From Clostridium sp. LS (lineage in GTDB: Bacteria > Bacillota > Clostridia > Clostridiales > Clostridiaceae), in NCBI RefSeq assembly GCF_002760435.1, contig NZ_AUUU01000046.1, positions 62,001 to 126,000 of the forward strand: 64,000 nucleotides of DNA, written 5' to 3'. Below are positions 44,053 through 55,049 of this stretch, one piece after another. Within the stretch, counting starts at the first letter, position 1; each line of letters opens with the position of its first letter. The notes beneath the pieces are model-generated. The model made no database searches, had not been told where the DNA came from, and was given only the letters and a program-made list of their open reading frames with translations. A program made the position numbers and the translations under genes.

Positions 44053-47000
44053 TCACATTGCCATTTCATCATATTCCTGTTCTTTTAACCCTTCATTTCC
44101 CTCACCTTCCTTATTTAATGCATCTTCATCTACTATAACTTCATTGTCTTTTTTATTAAGATCCAGTAATGAGTTTAACTCAAATTGTCTTGAAAGCTTT
44201 TCTTTTAATGCGTCTTCATAAGGAAATGGTTTTTCATATTCTATCTTTGACTGTTCTAAGTTTCTTTTATATTCCTCAATCTTTGTTTCTATATTCTCCA
44301 TTTTGTTTTCAAGATTATTTAGCACATTTTCAATTCTAAGCATATTTCCATGAGCACTATCTCCAAGGTCTACGGTGTATTTTAAATTACCATGAATTAA
44401 TAGTTCATACTTTTCATAGAATAGATTTTTTCTAAGTTTTAATTCAAAACCTTTAAAACTTCCTACATGAAGCTCTTCACCTTTTGGTATCTTCTCATAA
44501 AGACTTTGAAGCATTGTCCCTGCTTTTTCTCTTTCATCAAATAACTTACCATTTATAATTATTGAAAACTCCTTACCATTCTCCATATTTCTTTTATCAA
44601 TATCCTTAATAACACATTCAAGCTGGCTGTTAGCTTCACTAATAAGTTTTGGATATTTGAAAGTGAAATTATCTTGAAAGGTATATTTTTGACTATCATG
44701 GGCAGCTTTTAAAACTCTTAGTCTTGATACTTCATTATCATTATCCATCTTTTCCTTTATTAAGGGATTCCCAGTAGCTAAAGCTTTAACTTCTGCATAG
44801 GACAGTACTGTTTCATCTACATCTTCACAGTTTCTTGCAACAGATTTGGAAGTCATTATCTGCGATATGAACTTTTGTTTTTGCTCTACAATCTGCCAAA
44901 GGTATGAATCAAAAGTATCTTTGGTAACATATCTGTAAATATTTACCTCTTGGTTCATATTCCCCTGCCTTAAAATTCTTCCTTCACGCTGCTCTATATC
45001 ACTTGGTCTATAGGGACAATCTAAATGATGAAGTGCAATTAGTCTGTCTTGAATATTTGTTCCAGTTCCCATTTTAGGTGTACTTCCTATAATTATTCTT
45101 TTATTTCCGGCCCTCATATCAGAAAATATTTCTTCACGTTGTATTTCATTTTTAGCATCGTGGATAAAGCATATTTCATTTTCAGGAATTCCTTTATTTA
45201 TTAGTTCTGCTTTAATTGAATCATAAACAGAAAAACGCCCATCTGAATTAGGCGTTCCAACATCACAAAATACTATTTGAGTTCCTTTTATACTTTCTGA
45301 TTTTTTGTATTCTTCATAAATATTTTCAATGCACTTATTAACCTTTGAATCTGTCTCATTTATTGCTTCTTTATTGATAAGCCTTGGATCAGTTCCCAAA
45401 AGTCTTGCTTCATTAGTTATCTTAAGCATATTATCTACAGAAGGATCAACCATGCCATTTCTAATTCTTTCAGCTCTTTCAACATAGTTTTCCATTTCAT
45501 GTTTTATAAACTCACTTGGCTCTGAAGATACTAAAATATATTTATCATCTTTAAGTTTTGGTACTGGAAGCTTTAACATATCTGAGGTTTGAACATCTGC
45601 TATATTTTTAAATAAGGTCATTAGTTCTGGAAGGTTTGTAAACTTTGAAAACCTGCTTCTAAACCTATAGCCTGTACCTTCTGGAGCAAGTTCTAATGAG
45701 GAAACCACTTCGCCAAAGCTAGCAGCCCAAGCATCAAAATGCTGTATTCCTCGCCTTTCAAGCTCATGATTTTGAAGATACCTCTGCATTACATACATTT
45801 CTGTCATAGAATTTGAAATAGGAGTTCCTGTAGCAAATATTACTCCCCTGCCTTCATTTATCTCATGGATATATTGGCATTTCATAAGCATATCACTGGC
45901 TTTTTTAGCTCTTGTATTGGATATTCCAGCCACATTTCTCATTTTAGAAAATACTGCACAGTTTTTATAATAATGTGCTTCATCCACAAACATAGTGTCA
46001 ATGCCAAGCTCTTCAAAGTTTATAACATCATCCTTTCTTGATTCATCAAGAAGCCTTTTAAGTTCACTCTCTAAACTTTTCTTAAATTTCTCCATCTGCT
46101 TTACGGACCAGTTTTCTCCTCTTTCTCTTTTAGTAGCTTCAATAGCATAGGTCATTTGGTCAATCTGATAATTTAACATTCTTTCTTGTCTTTCCTTTGA
46201 AATTGGTATTTTTTCAAATTGCGTATGACCTATAATTATTGCATCATAAGCGCCTGTAGCAATTCTACTTACAAACCTTCTTCTATTTTGCTTTTCAAAG
46301 TCTTTCTTTGTAGTAACTAAAATATTAGCTGATGGATATAATCTTAAAAATTCTGCTCCCATCTGCTCTGTTAAATGATTAGGTACTACAAATATGCTTT
46401 TCTTAGAAAGCCCTAGTCTTTTAAGCTCCATTGCACTTGCTATCATTTCAAAGCTCTTGCCCGCACCCACACAATGAGCAAGAAGGGTACTTCCACCATA
46501 TAAAATTCTAGCTATAGCATTTACTTGATGCTGTCTAAGTTTAATATCTGGATTCATTCCAGGGAAAGTTAAATGGCTCCCATCATACTCTCTAAGCCTT
46601 ATGTTATTAAAGTTTTCATTATAGAATTCAACATACTTCTTTCTTCTGTCAGGATCTCTGAATATCCAGTTCTTAAATTCTTCCTTAATCTGATTTTGTT
46701 TTTCTCTAGCAAGCATAGTTTCCTTTTGATTAATTACATATCTTACAGTATCGCCTTCTTCTATTCTGTCTTTTACTGTAACTGTTCTAAGGTTTAAAGT
46801 TTCTTCAATAATGTAGTAGGCATTAAGCCTTTTAGTTCCAAAGGTTTCTGTTGCTGCCACGGAATAGCCATCTATACCTTTGTTTTCAATAACCCAAGAT
46901 GCATTGAAATTATTATAATGAACTTTTATTTCATTGCTGCTATAACGAGAACCTGAGTTTTGTGCATACTTTGGAGTTCCTAAGGTTTCATAAATAAATT

Positions 47001-50000
47001 TTTCTATATCTCTTTCTTCAATCCATGTTGTTCCAAGCCTTATGTCAATTTCGCTAGCCTCTAAATTTACTGGCTTAACTTTTTCTAAGGCTTCTACATT
47101 TTGTGTAAAAAGCTCTGGATTAGTTTCAGCATAAAGCTTTGCTAATTTTAATTTCTGCCTTACATTACCGCTTAAATATTCATCTTGAGTTTCCCATCCT
47201 TGAAGTAAATCATCTTTATTATATTTTTCAGGATTTAAGAATATTAAACCTTTAAGTTCATTTATAATATTCTCTCTTGTGCTATCATAAATTTCTAGCA
47301 TTAGAGATAAATCTACCGTTCCCTTTTCATTTAAACTTACTGTAAGAGCTTCAATGGCTGTATCAACTTCTGTTATTTTTTCAAGAGGACGTATAGTTTG
47401 TTTAGTGAACATATCAGCTTTAGTAACATTTTTGTTTTCATCTACTACCTCAAGAGAACATAATAGGGGATAATCATTATCATCTCTAAAAGCTGTATTA
47501 TTGGTTCTTGCTGTTATATATCCATAATTTTCAACAAAGGTATCATACCTTTTATTCAATATTTCCTGCTTTTCTTTTAACTCTTCTTGGGTGCATCCGT
47601 TTGTTTGAATATCTATTATTTCTCTAGTGATTTCCCTTATAGCATGGAGACCTTTTATCCTCTCTAAAGTCTTTCCTGTAGCTTCAATCTTTCTCATTGC
47701 AGCATTTTCTCTATAATAAAGCTGGTTATCTATAAAGGTGTAAGTGTAGTTTCTCACATTAGAATCAGCAGGAATAAAATCTTCTGTAGCAGCTTCTTCT
47801 CTTTCAAAACTTACTATATTAGCATTTAGATTTTCAACTGCTTTAGCTAAAGCTTCACTTAAATCAAAATTTTCATCATCATTAACTAAGGCTGTGTATT
47901 TACTGCCTTCACCAAACATTCTCTGGTCAAAAACCATCTTTCCAAGAAGCATTTCTGGATTATCAAGAAAATATTCATTTATAGGCACTCCATCTTCTGT
48001 TTTTGCAACATGAAGCCAATTTTCTTCTACAACCTGTAGCCTTTCTCTCTTTTGAAGAAATATAATATCCGCTGTAACATCTGTATTGGCATTTGATTTA
48101 AAGGCCGTATTAGGAAGTCTTATAGCTCCTATTAATTCTGCACGCTCTGCAATATACTTTCTTACACTGTTATTTTCTTTATCCATAGTCCCTTTAGAGG
48201 TTATAAAAGCTATAATTCCACCTGGTCTTACTTTATCTAAAGCCTTAGCAAAAAAGTAATCGTGTATTAAAAAATTATATTTATCATATTTAGGATCATG
48301 AAGCTTATAGTCTCCAAAGGGAACATTGCCTATAGCAACGTCAAAGAAATTATCTGGATAATTATTTTCTTCAAAGCCTTGTACTTTGATATCCGCCTTT
48401 TGATAGAGCTGCTTTGCTATTCTTCCTGAAATATCATCAAGTTCTACTCCATATAACTTAGAATTTTTCATACTGTCTGGAAGCATAGAAAAGAAATTTC
48501 CAACTCCCATGGAAGGTTCTAATATATTACCTGTTTTAAATCCAAAGTTCTCAAGTGCTTTATATATTCCTTCAATCACTGTAGGTGAAGTATAATGAGC
48601 ATTAGGTGTAGAAGCTCTTGCAGATGCATATTCTTCAGGAGAAAGTAGTGCTTTTAATTCTGTATATTCACTATTCCATCCTGTGCTATTAATATCAAAG
48701 GCTTGAGCCATGCCCCCCCAACCTACGTACTTAGCAAGTATTTTCTGTTCCTCTGGTGTTGCTAATCTATTTTCTTCTTCAATAACCTTTAAAGTTTTAA
48801 TAGCTTCTATATTGTTTCTAAATTTAGTTTTAAGTCCTCCAACTCCAATTTCATCATCTGGACTATAGTTGTAGTTTATTTTCTCATCTTTTTCTTTTGC
48901 ATTTGTTTTTCCTTTAGTTTCAGGTTTTCTATTAACTTCATTGTTATTTAGCCACCCTAAAATATTAGTTTCATAATTTTCTATGGCTTTATTTTTATAA
49001 TCTTCCCAAGTTGAATTTTTACCTGTAGTTATATATTCTGTATTTACTACAGTTGATGCTTCTGTATTAATTAAAGAGTTTATTTTATTTACAGCAACAT
49101 TTATCTCCAAATCATTAAAAGTAATTTCTTTTACTATTTTATCAATTACATTTTGAATTTTTTCTAACTTGCTTTCTATATTTACTTCTTCTAATGCTAC
49201 TTGACTTGTAATTAAGTTTGATATATTTTGTAAAGTCTTTGAGTAAAGGTTCTTTTCTGATGGTTCTTCAAACTCTACACTTTTATAATAATCAGCATTT
49301 AGTGATTTTAGCTTATAAATAACCTGCTCATAGATTTTATCTTGAATATCGCCTTTATTACTAATATCTTCATTTTTAGTATCTTCTATATTTTTAGCTC
49401 CCTTATGCTTATTTTCAGGAATAAAAAAAGAGCCACTTTGTTGTGACTCAAAAATATCTATTTGCTTTATCTCATTTTGTATACTATTTCGTGAAGAACT
49501 ATCTCCTCTGCTGTTTCCTTTATTCTCTTCCTGTGCTTGAAGCTCTCCATTGTATTCTCTGGATTCATTATTGGATCTGTTTTCAGCATTTGCTCCATTA
49601 ATACTTCCAGCCTCTGATATGCTTCCTCGTTCACCTGATGCATTTTCTCCATCAGCTCCCCTTGTGCTAAAAGTAAGCTGTATCTGCTCTGATGATTGTT
49701 CTTTAGATAATTTAATGCCATCTGCCCGTACTTCCCTAAAGGCTTCTGATCTACTTCCTTGTTCCTGGATATTTGTATCTCTGGATAAAATATTCCGTCT
49801 ATCTCCTTGTAACTTAAGTTTAAGTTCTCTTTCATAATTTTTTTCGCTCCTTTGCTTTTTTATTATTTTTACTATTTCACTTTCAAATTCTCTAAGAATT
49901 TGCTGTGATATATTACACACAGAATTTCCAAGTCTAAAAGTTAATGGCAGCGTATTAAAATGATTTATTACTCTAAAGCTATTTTCGCTGTCAAAGTTTG

Positions 50001-50595
50001 AAGCTTCTATTCCACATCTTTTTGCCACCATATAATTTATACTTTCAAGAACAGTTTGAGTAAAACAACTTATAAACCCTTCTTCTGGTAAACCTTCAAG
50101 CCACGTTTCTTTAATATCCTGTTCATAGCCTTCTAAAATATTATCAAAGCTTTCATTAACCTTGATATCAGTAATCTGTAATATTAATTCTTCAATAGAA
50201 CTACAATTTAACTCATATTTTTCATTCATACTTTCTAAAAATTTTTTACTAATAGCATCACTTAACTTCCATAGCTTAGGAATGGTATGAGGTTCTCCAT
50301 TAGTGTCTTTAATATCAAATAAATATGTTAATCTAAGAGTTGGCATTGAAGTATCAAAAACTGCTATGCTTCTTGTTCCTCTGTTTACATATCTTCCTAT
50401 TTTTTTATTCCAAATTTCCATAGTAGCAACCATGGTAGCATCAGGTCTTTGAGCATAAATCAAAACTGCATTATCAAAGTTATACTTATAAATTCTTGCT
50501 GCAAAGTCTAAGAACTCTTTCCACTCCTTTTTATTGCTTGTAACTATTCCTGTTACTTTTTCGTAGATTTCTCTTACCTCTGTTATTCTACTCAT
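44053..50595 (-). CDS. Giant DNA methylase/SNF2-like helicase of conjugative elements
   Basis: About 2180 residues from the ATG at 50595, which follows GGAAGGAGGTACTTG; the longer start lacks a site. Residues 1-250 resemble the ArdC-like/antirestriction N-terminal region with [10 protein letters not shown]. Residues 250-380 are a low-complexity linker. An N6-adenine methylase core follows ([10 protein letters not shown] and the catalytic GNVPFGDY near residue 755). A helicase follows with [10 protein letters not shown] near 1375, VDEAHYYKN near 1538, TGTPISNS, and [12 protein letters not shown] near 1865. The C-terminus is coiled. Such proteins probably modify and unwind incoming single-strand-derived DNA. 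A tnpV-like frame overlaps the linker. Confidence 0.9.
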   Translation of the reverse strand: MSRITEVREIYEKVTGIVTSNKKEWKEFLDFAARIYKYNFDNAVLIYAQRPDATMVATMEIWNKKIGRYVNRGTRSIAVFDTSMPTLRLTYLFDIKDTNGEPHTIPKLWKLSDAISKKFLESMNEKYELNCSSIEELILQITDIKVNESFDNILEGYEQDIKETWLEGLPEEGFISCFTQTVLESINYMVAKRCGIEASNFDSENSFRVINHFNTLPLTFRLGNSVCNISQQILREFESEIVKIIKKQRSEKNYERELKLKLQGDRRNILSRDTNIQEQGSRSEAFREVRADGIKLSKEQSSEQIQLTFSTRGADGENASGERGSISEAGSINGANAENRSNNESREYNGELQAQEENKGNSRGDSSSRNSIQNEIKQIDIFESQQSGSFFIPENKHKGAKNIEDTKNEDISNKGDIQDKIYEQVIYKLKSLNADYYKSVEFEEPSEKNLYSKTLQNISNLITSQVALEEVNIESKLEKIQNVIDKIVKEITFNDLEINVAVNKINSLINTEASTVVNTEYITTGKNSTWEDYKNKAIENYETNILGWLNNNEVNRKPETKGKTNAKEKDEKINYNYSPDDEIGVGGLKTKFRNNIEAIKTLKVIEEENRLATPEEQKILAKYVGWGGMAQAFDINSTGWNSEYTELKALLSPEEYASARASTPNAHYTSPTVIEGIYKALENFGFKTGNILEPSMGVGNFFSMLPDSMKNSKLYGVELDDISGRIAKQLYQKADIKVQGFEENNYPDNFFDVAIGNVPFGDYKLHDPKYDKYNFLIHDYFFAKALDKVRPGGIIAFITSKGTMDKENNSVRKYIAERAELIGAIRLPNTAFKSNANTDVTADIIFLQKRERLQVVEENWLHVAKTEDGVPINEYFLDNPEMLLGKMVFDQRMFGEGSKYTALVNDDENFDLSEALAKAVENLNANIVSFEREEAATEDFIPADSNVRNYTYTFIDNQLYYRENAAMRKIEATGKTLERIKGLHAIREITREIIDIQTNGCTQEELKEKQEILNKRYDTFVENYGYITARTNNTAFRDDNDYPLLCSLEVVDENKNVTKADMFTKQTIRPLEKITEVDTAIEALTVSLNEKGTVDLSLMLEIYDSTRENIINELKGLIFLNPEKYNKDDLLQGWETQDEYLSGNVRQKLKLAKLYAETNPELFTQNVEALEKVKPVNLEASEIDIRLGTTWIEERDIEKFIYETLGTPKYAQNSGSRYSSNEIKVHYNNFNASWVIENKGIDGYSVAATETFGTKRLNAYYIIEETLNLRTVTVKDRIEEGDTVRYVINQKETMLAREKQNQIKEEFKNWIFRDPDRRKKYVEFYNENFNNIRLREYDGSHLTFPGMNPDIKLRQHQVNAIARILYGGSTLLAHCVGAGKSFEMIASAMELKRLGLSKKSIFVVPNHLTEQMGAEFLRLYPSANILVTTKKDFEKQNRRRFVSRIATGAYDAIIIGHTQFEKIPISKERQERMLNYQIDQMTYAIEATKRERGENWSVKQMEKFKKSLESELKRLLDESRKDDVINFEELGIDTMFVDEAHYYKNCAVFSKMRNVAGISNTRAKKASDMLMKCQYIHEINEGRGVIFATGTPISNSMTEMYVMQRYLQNHELERRGIQHFDAWAASFGEVVSSLELAPEGTGYRFRSRFSKFTNLPELMTLFKNIADVQTSDMLKLPVPKLKDDKYILVSSEPSEFIKHEMENYVERAERIRNGMVDPSVDNMLKITNEARLLGTDPRLINKEAINETDSKVNKCIENIYEEYKKSESIKGTQIVFCDVGTPNSDGRFSVYDSIKAELINKGIPENEICFIHDAKNEIQREEIFSDMRAGNKRIIIGSTPKMGTGTNIQDRLIALHHLDCPYRPSDIEQREGRILRQGNMNQEVNIYRYVTKDTFDSYLWQIVEQKQKFISQIMTSKSVARNCEDVDETVLSYAEVKALATGNPLIKEKMDNDNEVSRLRVLKAAHDSQKYTFQDNFTFKYPKLISEANSQLECVIKDIDKRNMENGKEFSIIINGKLFDEREKAGTMLQSLYEKIPKGEELHVGSFKGFELKLRKNLFYEKYELLIHGNLKYTVDLGDSAHGNMLRIENVLNNLENKMENIETKIEEYKRNLEQSKIEYEKPFPYEDALKEKLSRQFELNSLLDLNKKDNEVIVDEDALNKEGEGNEGLKEQEYDEMAM
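49467..49835 (-). CDS. tnpV: TnpV-like protein encoded in an overlapping frame
   Basis: A 122-codon ORF lies wholly inside the linker region of the giant helicase gene, same strand, different frame. It reads like a TnpV transposon protein: [52 protein letters not shown], in the usual order and length. AAAGGAG lies 11 bases before its ATG. The host frame there is only repetitive S/N/E/G-rich linker, consistent with tnpV having been captured. TnpV function is unknown. Coding is supported by pattern match, not by expression data. Confidence 0.6.
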   Translation of the reverse strand: MKENLNLSYKEIDGIFYPEIQISRNKEVDQKPLGKYGQMALNYLKNNHQSRYSLLLAQGELMEKMHQVNEEAYQRLEVLMEQMLKTDPIMNPENTMESFKHRKRIKETAEEIVLHEIVYKMR

Positions 50596-51577
50596 CAAGT
50601 ACCTCCTTCCCCTGTGTTTCAAAATATAGTTTTAAAGCCTTATCAATAATCTCTTCAATCTCTGGCTGTTTAACTTCTGGTGCAAAATATTTGCTTATTA
50701 GTTTTGGCTTCAATTTTATAGCAGTGGGTTTATTTGATTTTGTTTTCTTGTTAAGTTCTCCTGAAAGAATTGAATAAGCTGTTTCTTCATTTAATTTTCC
50801 TTTCTCTGAGTAATCCCTAAGTACTTCGGCTTTTTTCATGTCTAATTTAAAATTGTTGGAGTTTAAAATTTCGTTTATAATTTGCTGCTCTTCTTTTTTT
50901 ATAAATGATATTGTTACTGCTGTCATAAATGCAATTTCATCAGCATCAAGTCTATTCATTAAATCACTATCTAATTCTCCAAGCCTAACATATCTGGCTA
51001 TCATATTTCTTGAAAGATTATAACTTTGAGCTAATTTTTCATCTGTTCTTAACTTTGTCTCAACTTGGCACAAAGTTGCTTCATCTTTGATATTATAAGG
51101 GTTTGCAAGCTTTTCAATTTCATCTAAAAGGTCATTTCTTTTTCCTTGCTGCTTCATGGCTTTATATCTTTGTGATATTGCAGCTGTTCTCTCTGAATAC
51201 CTTAAATCTGCAAAAGAACGTTGAATTAAATTAGTTTCAGTAACAATTAAAGTAGCTTCATCTTCAGTAAGTCCTTCCTTAATAACCGCTGGTACTTTAA
51301 GTATTCCTGCAAGTTTTGCAGCATTTACTCTATTGTGACCAGATAGGATCTGATAGCTTGTACCTATAGGTCTTATAACTATAGGTACAATAACTCCAAA
51401 CTCCTTAATACTTTCTACCATATCATTTAATCTTTCACCTTCATACAGCTTAAAAGGGTGATTACTAAAAGGCACAAGTTTTTCTATTTCAATCTCTGCT
51501 ATTCCTGAATTAGTTTCTTTTTCAGATGAGATATCTCCAAACATATCATCTAAGCTCATTAACTTTCTCTCACTCAT
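50588..51577 (-). CDS. parB: ParB-family partition protein
   Basis: 329 residues. The ParB/Srx N-terminal domain shows [20 protein letters not shown] with the GHNR motif, followed by [21 protein letters not shown] and a helix-turn-helix ([21 protein letters not shown]). It overlaps parA by four bases and the giant gene by eight. With ParA it should keep the excised element stable. Confidence 0.9.
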   Translation of the reverse strand: MSERKLMSLDDMFGDISSEKETNSGIAEIEIEKLVPFSNHPFKLYEGERLNDMVESIKEFGVIVPIVIRPIGTSYQILSGHNRVNAAKLAGILKVPAVIKEGLTEDEATLIVTETNLIQRSFADLRYSERTAAISQRYKAMKQQGKRNDLLDEIEKLANPYNIKDEATLCQVETKLRTDEKLAQSYNLSRNMIARYVRLGELDSDLMNRLDADEIAFMTAVTISFIKKEEQQIINEILNSNNFKLDMKKAEVLRDYSEKGKLNEETAYSILSGELNKKTKSNKPTAIKLKPKLISKYFAPEVKQPEIEEIIDKALKLYFETQGKEVLDE

Positions 51578-52359
51578 ATTGCAGCCACCTCCTTAGCAAA
51601 TTCTCTATATGCAATGGATACTTTATTTTTAGAATCATATTCTATGGTACTCTTACTTTTCATATTGGCTTCTCCAACCTTAACAGAAGTTGGAATTTTA
51701 TTTTCAAATATGTTGATTTTACTACCATAAGCATCCTGAATAATTGCTAATACTTCTTTTGAAAGCTTCATTCTTTCTGCATACATTGTTAAAAGTATTC
51801 CATCAACCTCAATCTTAGGATTTATTCTCTTTTTAACTCTTATAATATTCCTAAGAAGTAGCTCCAAGCCTTTAGCTGAAAGATATTGAGGAGTAACAGG
51901 AATGATCACACTATCACAAGCCGCAAGAGCATTTATAGTAAGCATTCCAAGTGATGGAGAACAATCAATAATAACGTAATCATAATCAGTTTTCACTTCA
52001 TCAACTATAGATTTTAAAACCAATTCTCTGCTCATAACATTTACAAGGGCTATTTCGATTGCTGATAGCTCTAAGCTACATGGAATAATATCAATATTTC
52101 CTGCTGTAATAATATATTCTTCCTTTTTAGGTAAGCTTTTTTCTTCAATAGCCAGTGCCATAAGATTATATATTGTTGTTTTTATACTATCTGTATTATC
52201 ATAACCAAAACATACTGTTAAGCTACTCTGCGGGTCGAAGTCTATAAGTAATACCTTCTTTCCCATTTCTGCTAATGCATATCCTAAGTTTAAAGTTGTT
52301 ACAGTTTTCGCTACACCTCCTTTTTGATTCACGATAGAAATTACTTTACTTTTACACAT
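51574..52359 (-). CDS. parA: ParA-family ATPase
   Basis: 261 residues with the deviant Walker A IVNQKGGVAKTVTTLN at the N-terminus, LLIDFDPQSSL, and Walker B YVIIDCSPSLGMLT. These are the hallmarks of ParA/Soj proteins. GGTGGAGGG precedes the ATG. It is the first gene of the element's long minus-strand operon. Confidence 0.93.
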   Translation of the reverse strand: MCKSKVISIVNQKGGVAKTVTTLNLGYALAEMGKKVLLIDFDPQSSLTVCFGYDNTDSIKTTIYNLMALAIEEKSLPKKEEYIITAGNIDIIPCSLELSAIEIALVNVMSRELVLKSIVDEVKTDYDYVIIDCSPSLGMLTINALAACDSVIIPVTPQYLSAKGLELLLRNIIRVKKRINPKIEVDGILLTMYAERMKLSKEVLAIIQDAYGSKINIFENKIPTSVKVGEANMKSKSTIEYDSKNKVSIAYREFAKEVAAI

Positions 52360-52421
52360 TTTTACCCTCCACCTTTATAAATTCATTTTTCCTGCTTTTC
52401 TAATTCACACTATTTAATTTA

Positions 52422-52450
52422 ATATTACACTTATAAATGTTATTATTCAA
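52422..52450 (-). promoter_or_regulatory. Putative promoter of the parAB-transfer operon
   Basis: TTGAAT and TAATAT on the minus strand have a 17-base spacer and lie 63 nt before parA in the divergent gap with the XRE gene. This is the only clear promoter-like signal for the parA side. Confidence 0.5.
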
Positions 52451-52540
52451 GAAGAATCTTTTGTTTTTATCAATTATTTTTATTATTATTGAAAATTCAC
52501 ATTAAAAAGTGTATATTTAAATTTAAGGATGGTGAATCAC

Positions 52541-52756
52541 ATGCAATTAACTATGGGTGAAAAAATTCGTATTTTAATAAAAAGAAAAAATATTACTATA
52601 TCGGAGCTTGCAAGGTTAACAGGCACTACTAATCAAAATTTATCGAATAAACTTTCTCGTGATAATTTCTCAGAAAAAGAGCTCCAGCAAATTGCTGAAG
52701 CTCTTGGGTGTAGATTTGAGGGATATTTTGTTTTTCAGGATGGGGAGAAAATATAA
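52541..52756 (+). CDS. Small XRE-type helix-turn-helix regulator
   Basis: About 71 residues from the ATG at 52541, which has GGTGA at suitable distance; an ATG four codons earlier overlaps that site. The HTH is EKIRILIKRKNITISELARL, then TTNQNLSNKL and EKELQQIAEALGCRFEG. It is the only intact plus-strand gene of the element in this window, divergent from parA, so control of the par/transfer promoter is likely. Confidence 0.75.
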   Translation: MQLTMGEKIRILIKRKNITISELARLTGTTNQNLSNKLSRDNFSEKELQQIAEALGCRFEGYFVFQDGEKI

Positions 52757-52776
52757 AACAGTCATATAAATATAAT

Positions 52777-52794
52777 TATAAAATAGTGTCCAAG
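52777..52794 (+). repeat. Left arm of 18-nt perfect inverted repeat around the caspase cassette
   Basis: TATAAAATAGTGTCCAAG lies 7 bases beyond the caspase stop codon. Its exact reverse complement is at 54183-54200, 18 bases upstream of the TIR-like start codon. Bases outside the arms do not match. Confidence 0.9.
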
Positions 52795-52801
52795 TAGTTT
52801 A

Positions 52802-53746
52802 TTATAATCTAGATTCTTTTGCTAATCTCCAATAATGATAGCCTAAAGCAGTTAGTCTACATGCCTTTGAATTAATTGCTGCAAAATACATATATTCTTC
52901 TCCACAAGGCACAATTAATCCTACTGAAAACATCTTTTGTAATTTTTTAAATACCTGTACGTTTTCTTCAACTGCACTTTCATGGGTATATTCGAATGAT
53001 GGATCTAATTGAAATTCTGATTCAGGTGTTTCAAAATATTTAGGTAATTCTCTAAGAACTTCTAACGGCACAGGTGGATTAACCCTTCTTAAATGAGTAA
53101 ATCTCGTAACATTCGTTTTAAATACAGGACGTTGCTCCCATGGTCCTAGAGCACTATCAACATATGAATATATGCTTCCAGGCGTTACAAATCCTCGTAA
53201 ATCTGAAGCTCCACCATATAATGCATCCACTACTAAAGCTGTAAATACTCCTGAACCATTAATCTCTATGGCTGATTCATTGCTCCTACTCGCTGTTAAA
53301 ACAGTCATTCCTTCTGATAAAAAAGAAGTATTATTGTCAACTAATGGATTACCAAAAGCTCCTGCATGGCAACAATCTAAAATTATTATTTTATCTCTAA
53401 CTTTTGACTTATTAGCCAATTTTAGAATATCATCCATAGATATTCCTTCATCATAAGATTTAAAATCAGGTGTTACAATAGTTCCACCTGTTGAAGTTAC
53501 CATACCATGACCTGAAAAATAAAATAAAGCTACATCACTATCACCTGCAAATAAATCTTCAATAGCTGAACGAAGCATAGATTTAGTCACTGGATATTTA
53601 TCATCTGTTAAAGTCTTAATACTAAAATTTGGTGCTCCATCTGAATCTCTTTCTAAGACTGTTGCAATTTTTAGTGCGTCATTAACACATCCACTAAGCG
53701 GATATTCTGGATAATTATTAAACCCAACTACTAATGCTTTTCTCAT
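52802..53746 (-). CDS. Caspase-like (C14) protease, probable Thoeris effector
   Basis: 314 residues. The caspase fold starts at the N-terminus (KALVVGFNNYPEYPLSGCVNDA). Catalytic histidine lies in FYFSGHGM near residue 79 and catalytic cysteine in ILDCCHAGAFG near residue 123. A C-terminal region of about 100 residues has no recognised motif and ends in LTALGYHYWRLAKESRL-like helices. In TIR-caspase defence systems (type IV Thoeris) a TIR-made nucleotide signal switches on the protease, which kills the infected cell. GGGGTGATTAAAAT precedes the ATG, seven bases after the TIR-like stop. Confidence 0.85.
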   Translation of the reverse strand: MRKALVVGFNNYPEYPLSGCVNDALKIATVLERDSDGAPNFSIKTLTDDKYPVTKSMLRSAIEDLFAGDSDVALFYFSGHGMVTSTGGTIVTPDFKSYDEGISMDDILKLANKSKVRDKIIILDCCHAGAFGNPLVDNNTSFLSEGMTVLTASRSNESAIEINGSGVFTALVVDALYGGASDLRGFVTPGSIYSYVDSALGPWEQRPVFKTNVTRFTHLRRVNPPVPLEVLRELPKYFETPESEFQLDPSFEYTHESAVEENVQVFKKLQKMFSVGLIVPCGEEYMYFAAINSKACRLTALGYHYWRLAKESRL

Positions 53747-53753
53747 ATTTTAA

Positions 53754-54164
53754 TCACCCCAATTCTTTGATAGCCTTAATAATTGATTCTGTATTCCACT
53801 TAACTATCTTATCTGCATTGTCTTTAACTTTTTTTGAAGTTTTTTCAGATCCCCATGGCTCAATTGCAAGTATTGGTTTTTTAGTTAAAAATTCTTTTGT
53901 TGATATCTGTATTTCCTTATCAATCCATTTACTATATGAAGAGTAAACACCAGCTAATATTATTACAACACTTGACGGTGAAATCTTATTCTTAATAGCT
54001 TCATATAGTTCCTTGTCAGTTCCATTAGTATGTATGGGATCATCTTTAGGTACTGAGTAATTTTTATACTCTATATTTCCTGCATCTAACATACTAACTA
54101 ATTTCTCATATGCATCACTATAAGCCCACGAATGACTTATAAATAAATTATATGTTTTTGCCAT
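53754..54164 (-). CDS. TIR-like DUF1863 (ThsB/MTH538-type) protein
   Basis: 136 residues beginning KTYNLFISHSWAYSDAYEKL, the opening of MTH538 TIR-like domains. VVIILAGVYSSYSKWIDKEI near residue 85-100 contains the tryptophan and glutamate expected at the TIR active site. LAIEPWG follows. ThsB proteins of Thoeris with this domain make cyclic ADP-ribose-type signals from NAD+. Adjacent caspase and TIR genes make that role likely here. CGGAGGTAA precedes the ATG; the inverted repeat lies just upstream. Confidence 0.85.
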   Translation of the reverse strand: MAKTYNLFISHSWAYSDAYEKLVSMLDAGNIEYKNYSVPKDDPIHTNGTDKELYEAIKNKISPSSVVIILAGVYSSYSKWIDKEIQISTKEFLTKKPILAIEPWGSEKTSKKVKDNADKIVKWNTESIIKAIKELG

Positions 54165-54182
54165 AATAAATTACCTCCGTAT

Positions 54183-54200
54183 CTTGGACACTATTTTATA
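54183..54200 (-). repeat. Right arm of 18-nt perfect inverted repeat
   Basis: CTTGGACACTATTTTATA on the plus strand is the exact reverse complement of 52777-52794. On the minus strand it includes a TATAAA box that could serve as a -10 element for the TIR-like gene. Confidence 0.9.
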
Positions 54201-54240
54201 GTTACTAAGTTAATTTTGAATTCTATTGAACATTTCAAAT

Positions 54241-54705
54241 TTATAGCATATTCCTCAATTTCTTATAAAAAGCGTCAGTTTCCGAACGTTTTACCGAGTA
54301 ATTAAGAGACTTTTTTAGTATTGCGCTCTCTTGTAATGTTGTTTCTTTTGCCCTCACATATTTCCATAAATCTGTAGTCTTCCTTAAAGTGGGCCAATAT
54401 GATAGATAATCAGGTAATTCTACATTATTAATCAAATAGCTTACTATGGGAAAATCACGTTGTGCTGCCATTCCTATTTCAAAAGGAACCCACCAAGATT
54501 CTTTTGTTCTATCTGACATCACAACAAGCAAATCAGTGCATGAGTTTAATCTTTCTTTTATATGATTAGTTAATTTTTCTCCTTCTAATAGTAACTCTCC
54601 TTCCAATACATCGAGATATGCATTTACATTCAACTTTCTAAGTTCATTACAGATGTATCCTGCAGGTATGCTATCTTCTTTTTTATGAGATATAAAAACA
54701 ATCAT
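54241..54705 (-). CDS. TIR-domain protein
   Basis: 154 residues. IVFISHKKEDSIPAGYICNEL (shown here to the point of recognition as FISHKKEDS) starts the TIR fold; LVVMSDRTKESWWVPFEIGMA near residue 75 carries the conserved serine, tryptophan and catalytic glutamate. The tail is helical and basic. It should hydrolyse NAD+ into a signal or degrade it. The gene is first in the defence operon and lies outside the inverted-repeat bracket. Two different TIR proteins beside one caspase may sense different triggers. Confidence 0.85.
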   Translation of the reverse strand: MIVFISHKKEDSIPAGYICNELRKLNVNAYLDVLEGELLLEGEKLTNHIKERLNSCTDLLVVMSDRTKESWWVPFEIGMAAQRDFPIVSYLINNVELPDYLSYWPTLRKTTDLWKYVRAKETTLQESAILKKSLNYSVKRSETDAFYKKLRNML

Positions 54706-54805
54706 TGATTATTTCTCCTTATTTATTTGTGTATGGTTTTATTATTACATATTCTACAAATCATCAAATTTTCCTTCATAATTCTCTCATTTAATCCAAT
54801 ATACA

Positions 54806-54834
54806 TTTATCATTTATATATAAATCAACGTCAA
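54806..54834 (-). promoter_or_regulatory. Putative promoter of the TIR-caspase operon
   Basis: TTGACG and GATAAA on the minus strand are spaced by 17 bases, about 100 nt before the TIR start. The -10 match is weak but the -35 is near consensus. Confidence 0.4.
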
Positions 54835-54861
54835 TTTAACAATTTATAATTTTAAGAATAC

Positions 54862-54900
54862 AAAAAGACCAAGAAGTCTTAAAATCTTCAAGGTCTTTTT
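54862..54900. terminator. Bidirectional terminator between rlmD and the TIR-caspase operon
   Basis: AAAAAGACC and GGTCTTTTT flank an inner GAAG/CTTC pairing, giving an interrupted stem with T runs on both strands. It would end rlmD transcripts and insulate the element. Confidence 0.75.
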
Positions 54901-55049
54901 ACTATATACTTTCTTTATAAAAACATATCCACCTAGTCCATATCAAATCCCAACTCTTACCTTAACACCCTGAATAACCTCTTTATTTCTAAAATCATCA
55001 CCATTTGTATTAAAGTTATAAAAGCTTGCAAAGTGAGTAAATTCAATGA

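Larger units (their letters stand above)
1..54900. mobile_element. Integrative conjugative element (partial)
   Basis: A continuous block of minus-strand genes carries a relaxase with MobC, a VirD4 coupling protein, VirB4-, VirB6- and VirB11/TadA-type proteins, ParA/ParB, a primase-like TOPRIM protein and defence cargo at both ends. To its right are ordinary chromosomal genes starting with rlmD at 55050. The right limit is placed at the bidirectional terminator between the TIR gene and rlmD and is only approximate. No tyrosine or serine recombinase is seen, so the element must extend left of position 1 or be a resident plasmid-like element. The mobile nature is well supported by gene content; the exact ends are inference. 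Confidence 0.8.
54706..55049. other. Intergenic stretch between the element and rlmD
   Basis: It holds the putative defence promoter, a bidirectional terminator and, from about 54950 to 55049 on the minus strand, an open frame without a start that overlaps the rlmD end and ends in GVKVRVGI. That frame looks like the tail of some coding sequence but was not recognised. No tRNA or recombinase gene is present. Confidence 0.6.

Noticed and set aside
16150..54900. Integrase or recombinase gene
   Set aside because: None of the proteins shows tyrosine- or serine-recombinase motifs; it is probably outside the window.
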